Shown here: piece after piece, positions 6,038 through 11,083 of the stretch
Position numbering within the stretch: the first letter of the stretch is position 1
How the letters are laid out: every line of letters starts with the position of its first letter
Made by a program: the position numbers and the translations under genes
The notes under the pieces: model-generated
What the model was told of the DNA's origin: nothing
Database searches by the model: none
The model's input: the letters and a program-made list of their open reading frames with translations, nothing else
Source: UBA1715 sp045599365
GTDB lineage: Bacteria > Bacteroidota > Bacteroidia > Bacteroidales > UBA1715
Length of the DNA: 11,083 nt
Reading direction: 5' to 3'
Assembly (NCBI GenBank): GCA_045599365.1
Contig: JAZRVS010000187.1
Coordinates: forward strand, 1-11,083

Positions 6038-8857
6038 CTATTTTGAAAGAATTTCTTTCAAAAATTGACCAGTAAAACTTTTCTTATTTTGTGCAATTTT
6101 TTCTGGCGTACCTGTAGCAACAATTTGTCCACCGTGTTCTCCTCCTTCAGGTCCGATGTCAATAATGTAATCGGCAACTTTAATAACGTCTAAATTATGT
6201 TCAATTACAACAACTGTATTTCCTTTGTTTACAAGTTTTTGAAGAACACCGAGTAAAATATTTATATCGTGAAAATGGAGTCCTGTTGTTGGTTCATCTA
6301 AGATATAAAATGTATTTCCCGTATCTTTCTTAGATAGTTCGGATGCTAATTTTACGCGTTGTGCTTCTCCTCCTGATAATGTGTTTGATTGTTGTCCAAG
6401 TTTCAAATATCCAAGACCGACATCTTGTAATGTTTTGAGCTTGATATAGATATGTTTTATGTTTTCAAAAAAATCAACGGCTTGATTTATTGTCATATCA
6501 AGTACATCATTGATTGATTTTCCTTTGTATAAAACTTCCAACGTCTCACGATTGTATCGTTTTCCATTACATTCGTTGCAAGTAACGTACACATCTGGCA
6601 GAAAGTTCATTTCAATTGTTTTGACACCAGCACCTTTGCAGGTTTCACATCGACCACCTTTTACGTTGAACGAGAAACGACCTGCTCTATAACCTCGCAT
6701 TTTTGATTCTGGAAGTGTCTCAAAAAGTTTGCGAATATCGCTAAAAATATCAGTGTATGTCGCAGGGTTTGAGCGTGGTGTACGTCCGAGAGGTGATTGA
6801 TCTATTTCAATCACTTTATCAATATTTTCTAAACCATCAATTGATTTGTAGGGGAGCGGTTCTGCTTTTGCTCTATAAAAGTGCTTGTTTAATATTGGAT
6901 GTAATGTATGGTTTATTAATGTTGATTTACCACTGCCCGAAACTCCTGTAACACAAATAAATGTGCCAAGTGGAAATTGAGCAGAAACATTTTTTAAATT
7001 GTTTCCTGTTGCGCCAACAATGGACAACAATTTGCCATTTCCGAGCCTTCTCGTTTGTGGAATCTCTATTTGTTTTTTCCCTGTAAGATAATCAATTGTA
7101 GCACTTTTTTGTTTAAAAAAATCTTTTTGCCAACCAATAGCAACAACTTCGCCACCTTTTCGTCCTGCACCTGGTCCAAAATCAACAATATAATCAGCTG
7201 CACGAATCATATCCTCGTCATGTTCTACAACAATGATAGAGTTGCCTGCATCTCGAAGTTTTTTGAGAGAATCAATCAATTTTATATTGTCTCGTTGATG
7301 AAGACCAATACTTGGCTCATCAAGAATGTAAAGTACATTCACTAATTTTGACCCAATTTGTGTTGCTAATCGAATTCTTTGGCTTTCTCCACCAGAAAGT
7401 GTTTGGGAACTTCTATTTAATGAAAGATATGATAATCCAACGTCAAGTAAAAATTCTGTTCTTGTTTTGATTTCTTTTATAATTTCTTGACCGACATGAT
7501 ATTGTTGTTTGGAAAGTTCATTAGGTAGATTGCAAATCCATTCGTAAAAACGTTCTATAGTAAGATTTGAAATTTCTGCAATGTTTTTCCCAGTAATTCT
7601 AAAATGTAGTGCTTCTTGATTTAATCTCTGGCCATTACAAACAGGACAAATGCTTTTCTTAATAAGATATTCATTTGCTTTGGTATCGTCCTGAAATTCC
7701 ATTTGTCGTTCAATCAAATGAAGAATTCCTTCAAAGCCAAGAAAATAATTTGAACTAATACCCACAGGAATGTTGATAAACGAAAACATATCTTGTGATC
7801 CATAAATGAGTACATGTTTACAATCGTCCGACAAATCTTGAAAAGGTGTATCTAACGAAAATCCATATTTTGCTAATATAGACTCAATTTTACCAAAGAT
7901 AATATTGTTTTTGTAGGCTCCAAGAGGTTTAAAAGCTCCTTTTTTGATAGATATTTTTTCGTTAGGAATAATTTTTTCTATATCTATTTCGTCAACTACA
8001 CCTAATCCATCGCAATGTGGACAAGCGCCTTGTGGAGAATTGAATGAAAACGTGTGCGGCGCAGGTTCATTGTATGATAGTCCTGTTGTTGGACACATTA
8101 ATTTTTTGCTGAAATATTTAATTTCATTTGTTTCTAAATCAAGAACCATAATGACACCTTTACCAATTTTCATTGCTGTGTCAATAGATTGTTTTATTCT
8201 TGAATCTTCTTTGTTACTGATTTTGAATTTATCAACAACAATTTCTATATTGTGATTTTTGTATCGATCAATTTTTAAACCATAATTTAATTCCGTTATT
8301 TCTTCATCAATTCGAACATACAAAAAGCCTTTTTTACGGTATTGTTCAAACAAATCAGCATAATGACCTTTACGACCTTTTATAAGTGGCGAAAGAAGAT
8401 AAATTTTATGGTCAGCATATTTTTCATAAATGAGATCTATGATTTTTTCAGTGGTATATTTTACCATTTTTTCTTCTGTTTCGTATGAAAATGCTTCTCC
8501 AATACGAGCATAGAGTAGTCGTAAAAAATCGTAGATTTCAGTAATTGTACCAACTGTGGAACGTGGATTTTTATTTACTGTTTTTTGTTCAATCGAAATT
8601 ACTGGACTCAAGCCTGTAACTTTATCAACATCAGGACGTTCCATTGTTCCAAGGAATTGTCGTGCGTATGCCGAAAATGTTTCAATATACCGACGTTGAC
8701 CTTCTGCATAGATTGTATCAAATGCCAATGATGATTTGCCACTTCCACTTAACCCAGTTATGACTGTGAGCGTGTTTCTTGGTATGGTTAAACTGACATT
8801 TTTTAGGTTATGCTCGCGAGCTCCTTCAATTTTCAATATGTCGCTGTTTGTTGGCAT
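6038..8857 (-). CDS. uvrA: UvrABC excision nuclease subunit A
   Basis: UvrA is the damage-sensing ATPase of nucleotide excision repair; as a dimer it loads UvrB on damaged DNA. The 939-residue protein is normal in length and has both ABC ATPase units. Unit 1 shows Walker A GLSGSGKSS (35-43), signature TLSGGESQR (486-494) and Walker B ILDEPSIGLH (511-520). Unit 2 shows GVSGSGKST (638-646), TLSGGEAQR (826-834) and ILDEPTTGLH (852-861). The C-terminal zinc module is complete (Cys 737, 740, 760, 763). The first zinc module keeps Cys 255, 279 and 282 but reads CPTTG, with Thr 258 at the usual second ligand. The ATG at 8857 overlaps the stop codon of the upstream transglycosylase gene by one base (TAATG), implying translational coupling. 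Its 3' end converges on the plus-strand gene with only 19 nt between. Confidence 0.97.
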   Translation of the reverse strand: MPTNSDILKIEGAREHNLKNVSLTIPRNTLTVITGLSGSGKSSLAFDTIYAEGQRRYIETFSAYARQFLGTMERPDVDKVTGLSPVISIEQKTVNKNPRSTVGTITEIYDFLRLLYARIGEAFSYETEEKMVKYTTEKIIDLIYEKYADHKIYLLSPLIKGRKGHYADLFEQYRKKGFLYVRIDEEITELNYGLKIDRYKNHNIEIVVDKFKISNKEDSRIKQSIDTAMKIGKGVIMVLDLETNEIKYFSKKLMCPTTGLSYNEPAPHTFSFNSPQGACPHCDGLGVVDEIDIEKIIPNEKISIKKGAFKPLGAYKNNIIFGKIESILAKYGFSLDTPFQDLSDDCKHVLIYGSQDMFSFINIPVGISSNYFLGFEGILHLIERQMEFQDDTKANEYLIKKSICPVCNGQRLNQEALHFRITGKNIAEISNLTIERFYEWICNLPNELSKQQYHVGQEIIKEIKTRTEFLLDVGLSYLSLNRSSQTLSGGESQRIRLATQIGSKLVNVLYILDEPSIGLHQRDNIKLIDSLKKLRDAGNSIIVVEHDEDMIRAADYIVDFGPGAGRKGGEVVAIGWQKDFFKQKSATIDYLTGKKQIEIPQTRRLGNGKLLSIVGATGNNLKNVSAQFPLGTFICVTGVSGSGKSTLINHTLHPILNKHFYRAKAEPLPYKSIDGLENIDKVIEIDQSPLGRTPRSNPATYTDIFSDIRKLFETLPESKMRGYRAGRFSFNVKGGRCETCKGAGVKTIEMNFLPDVYVTCNECNGKRYNRETLEVLYKGKSINDVLDMTINQAVDFFENIKHIYIKLKTLQDVGLGYLKLGQQSNTLSGGEAQRVKLASELSKKDTGNTFYILDEPTTGLHFHDINILLGVLQKLVNKGNTVVVIEHNLDVIKVADYIIDIGPEGGEHGGQIVATGTPEKIAQNKKSFTGQFLKEILSK

Positions 8858-9780
8858 TATTTCCTTTTTCTTTCTGTGTCTTCAATTAGTATGATTTTAT
8901 ATTGTATACTATCTTTGTTTGGTAAAAATTTATCTCGTAACCAAGGATTTAATGTTTTGAGCATTTTGTAGTTAGAACCTTGACATTTGGCAAATGCTTG
9001 TAAATCGGAAATTGTTGAATCAACTAAAACAATTTTTTGTTTTATTGTGTCGTAAGGTTGAATATCTTCATATCCATATATTTCGGGATTCTCAAGTATA
9101 AGTTTAAATGCCATAATCCTAAATACGTATCGAGCCGTTTCGGAATTTGTATATAAATCATAGAAAGAGGTTATTTGTTGGTATTTTGCTTGTTTTGCTA
9201 ATCCATTGACTCCTAAATTATAGGAAGCAGCTGCCATTGTCCAATTCCCAAACTTTTTGTAGGCATTTTGAAAGTATTTACAAGCAACTTCTGTCGATTT
9301 TTCCAAATTATACCGTTCGTCTATTTCTGATGTAACTTGTAACCCATACAATTTGGCTGTTGATTCTATTATTTGCCAAAAACCAGCTGCACCTTTTGGG
9401 GAAATGTTTACTCTCAAGCCACTTTCTGCAACAGCCAAATAACGAAAATCTTCAGGAATGTTGTTGATTTTTAAAATACTATCAATTGTTGGAAAATAGC
9501 GGTGCTTGTATTTGAGAATTTGCGTTGTTTGTGATTGATAGTAAATGTTTACAAGTAGTTCACGTTCAAGGCTTTCGCGTACGTCAAATAATTCAAGAGG
9601 AACACGTTCTCCAAATAGATATACCGAATCAGGAATATAAATTTGACGTGCGACTACAAATGTTGAATCTTTTGACTTTTGCTCTTCGCTTTTGTTCGTT
9701 GTAGTTGTTGCAGAAATGATAAATATTGTTGATATCAATGCAATAACGATATATATATAGGATGGTATTTTTTTTAACAT
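8857..9780 (-). CDS. Membrane-anchored lytic transglycosylase (SLT domain, MltD-like) with degenerate LysM-like tail
   Basis: Lytic transglycosylases cleave the MurNAc-GlcNAc bond of peptidoglycan, leaving 1,6-anhydroMurNAc, and act in the periplasm during wall remodelling. The 307-residue product begins with a short basic stretch and a hydrophobic segment (about residues 8-24) that could be a signal anchor or an uncleaved signal peptide; there is no lipobox cysteine. The SLT fold spans about 100-225. The catalytic glutamate is probably Glu119 in VAESGLR, followed by SPKGAAGFWQI (127-137) and AAASYNLGVNG (183-193), all diagnostic. Residues about 249-300 resemble a weak LysM, a glycan-binding module. 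The gene starts inside the end of rnfB (7-nt overlap) and ends on the uvrA start codon, so it is the third gene of a coupled four-gene unit. The general activity is firm; the exact subfamily is less sure. Confidence 0.9.
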   Translation of the reverse strand: MLKKIPSYIYIVIALISTIFIISATTTTNKSEEQKSKDSTFVVARQIYIPDSVYLFGERVPLELFDVRESLERELLVNIYYQSQTTQILKYKHRYFPTIDSILKINNIPEDFRYLAVAESGLRVNISPKGAAGFWQIIESTAKLYGLQVTSEIDERYNLEKSTEVACKYFQNAYKKFGNWTMAAASYNLGVNGLAKQAKYQQITSFYDLYTNSETARYVFRIMAFKLILENPEIYGYEDIQPYDTIKQKIVLVDSTISDLQAFAKCQGSNYKMLKTLNPWLRDKFLPNKDSIQYKIILIEDTERKRK

Positions 9781-10625
9781 TTTGTTTCTGGTGTATTTTC
9801 TTTTTTGATTCTTGGCGGGAAATTAGTCTCTATAATTGCTCCAGTTGGACATTCATCTACACATTTCCTACAAAGTTTACATTTGTCGGCATCAATATAT
9901 GCAACGAAATCAACAACGGAAATAGCTTCGTTTGTACAAACTTTTGCGCATTTTCCACATCCAATACAAGCAGCTGTACATGCCTTGCGGGCGACAGCAC
10001 CTTTATCTTTGCTGGAACAACCAACGTAGATTTTTAAATCTTTTTTGTTTGTTTTTCTTAATTCAATAATATTTCGTGGACATACTTCAACGCATTGACC
10101 ACAAGTTGTACAAATAGCGCTATTTACTTCAGGTAGTTTTGTTTGTGGGTTTATTTTTATTCCACCAAATTGACATGCGGTTTCACAATCGCCAAGACCA
10201 ATGCAACCAAATGAACATCCTGTGGTTCCAGCAATTTGAGTTGCAGCAAATGCACACGAATTTATACCTTCAAAATTAAGTATTTGTGGTCTTTTATCAC
10301 AAGAGCCTTTGCATTTAACAACAGCGACTTGCATACCTTTTGCTTCAACTTTTTTACCTAAAAATTCACCAATTTTATCCATTGTCTCATTACCACCAAC
10401 AGAACAACATAAGCCGTCAAGAGTTGGTGAGTCAACCATTTTTTCTGCTAATTTGCGACAACCAGGTAGACCACAACCGCCACAATTTGCACCTGGTAGC
10501 ATTGCTTCAACTTCTCCATAAAGAGGATTTTCATCTACTTGGAACTTTTTAGCGATGAAATAAAGCGCAACGGCAGCAATAATACCAATGATGCAAAGAA
10601 GTAAGATTGTGTTAATTATTGTCAT
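9774..10625 (-). CDS. rnfB: Ion-translocating Rnf electron transport complex subunit B
   Basis: RnfB is the iron-sulfur subunit of the membrane Rnf complex, which couples ferredoxin:NAD+ electron transfer to Na+ or H+ pumping. It is the entry point for electrons from ferredoxin. Residues 4-24 form an N-terminal membrane helix. A first 4Fe-4S domain follows with Cys 48, 51, 56 and 73 (or 74) in ANCGGCGLPGC and onward. Further cysteine groups at 137/141/147/151, 172/175/178/182, 220/223/226/230 and 249/252/255/259 indicate additional 4Fe-4S clusters, some as paired ferredoxin-like modules. At 283 residues it is the long type found in Bacteroidota, larger than the enterobacterial protein. It starts 8 nt after rseC, the usual neighbour, but is followed by a transglycosylase gene and not by rnfC. 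None of the other rnf genes is in the window. Confidence 0.95.
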   Translation of the reverse strand: MTIINTILLLCIIGIIAAVALYFIAKKFQVDENPLYGEVEAMLPGANCGGCGLPGCRKLAEKMVDSPTLDGLCCSVGGNETMDKIGEFLGKKVEAKGMQVAVVKCKGSCDKRPQILNFEGINSCAFAATQIAGTTGCSFGCIGLGDCETACQFGGIKINPQTKLPEVNSAICTTCGQCVEVCPRNIIELRKTNKKDLKIYVGCSSKDKGAVARKACTAACIGCGKCAKVCTNEAISVVDFVAYIDADKCKLCRKCVDECPTGAIIETNFPPRIKKENTPETKC

Positions 10626-10633
10626 AATAGTAA

Positions 10634-11041
10634 TTATTTTATGGAGAACGAAAACTTACGTTCAATTTTACGATTTTTTTTATATAAAAACAAATAATAA
10701 CATGTGGTAATTACAATCGCAAGCATTGCGGCAATTAAATCATTGGTAAAATGCATAGCAATAAATAGAGTAGCCACTAAAATGAAAAGCGGCACAATGT
10801 ACGCCATCAATACCGCTTTTATTCCAAGTGATGACGCCATTTCAAGTTGAACTTCATCACCAATATTAAACATTCTTACTTTGTCGTTTGCAATGTGAAC
10901 AATCTTTTCTGATATTTCTGAAAAACCACAAATGTTTTTTGCGTGACAATCTCCACAAGCTGATTGAGTAGCAATTACTACCAAAATTGTGTCATCTGTA
11001 ATAGAACGGACAACTCCTTTGTGAACGATTGTGCAATTCAT
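10634..11041 (-). CDS. rseC: RseC/MucC-type positive regulator (SoxR-reducing system family)
   Basis: RseC-family proteins are small inner-membrane proteins; in enterobacteria RseC works with the Rsx/Rnf complex to keep SoxR reduced. In Bacteroidota the gene commonly heads the rnf cluster, and its role there is assumed to be Rnf-related. The 135-residue product has an N-terminal beta-rich domain with the cysteine motif ACGDCHAKNIC (Cys 29, 32, 38). Two hydrophobic helices follow at about 74-96 and 100-120, with a basic tail after them. It is the first gene of the unit visible here, 8 nt before rnfB. The 42 nt upstream to the window edge (11042-11083) show no clear -7 box, so the promoter is probably outside the window. 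Confidence 0.9.
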   Translation of the reverse strand: MNCTIVHKGVVRSITDDTILVVIATQSACGDCHAKNICGFSEISEKIVHIANDKVRMFNIGDEVQLEMASSLGIKAVLMAYIVPLFILVATLFIAMHFTNDLIAAMLAIVITTCYYLFLYKKNRKIERKFSFSIK

Positions 11042-11083
11042 TTGTCATTTTATCTGAAAATTGTTTTGTCTCTATCAGAAGTC

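Noticed and set aside
6041..6063. 10-bp perfect inverted repeat with a 3-nt loop at the uvrA 3' end
   Set aside because: It is very AT-rich, lies inside the last uvrA codons, and has no T run after it on either strand. A terminator role for the convergent genes is not supported.
9762..10037. Plus-strand open frames opposite rnfB
   Set aside because: The cysteine- and phenylalanine-rich translation is the antisense of the RnfB cluster motifs; no start context or family match.

Overview
The window looks like chromosomal core DNA of an AT-rich member of the Bacteroidota, most likely order Bacteroidales. Four things point there: a secreted protein with a type B sorting domain for the type IX secretion system (T9SS), a Bacteroidota-style Mpl-like Mur ligase, an rseC-rnfB pair (Rnf complexes are typical of Bacteroidales), and promoters with the phylum's TAnnTTTG -7 box instead of a -10/-35 pair. 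The species cannot be named from the sequence alone. No mobile element, CRISPR array or integration site was seen. No stretch longer than about 180 bases lacks a gene.

Layout. Bases 1-671 (minus) hold the N-terminal two-thirds of the ribosome-assembly GTPase Obg, cut by the window edge. Next on the same strand are a strong intrinsic terminator and adk (adenylate kinase) with its own promoter. Then come rpsT (ribosomal protein S20) with a terminator, and a tRNA-Glu(UUC) gene directly upstream that appears to share one promoter with rpsT. Bases 1937-3304 (minus) encode a full-length Mpl-like Mur ligase whose catalytic motifs look eroded. Divergent from it, 3436-6018 (plus) is the only plus-strand gene, an 860-residue secreted T9SS cargo protein.

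Bases 6038-11041 (minus) form a tightly packed four-gene unit in the order rseC-rnfB-lytic transglycosylase-uvrA. Its joins are an 8-nt gap, a 7-nt overlap and a 1-nt stop/start overlap. It therefore looks like one transcript that mixes redox membrane biology, cell-wall cleavage and DNA repair.

Most of the window is ordinary housekeeping. The points most worth a second look are the Mur-ligase homologue with degraded active-site motifs, the linkage of rnfB to a transglycosylase and uvrA with no rnfC following, and the terminator placed only about 20 nt before the obg start. I do not see evidence for a wholly new system here.
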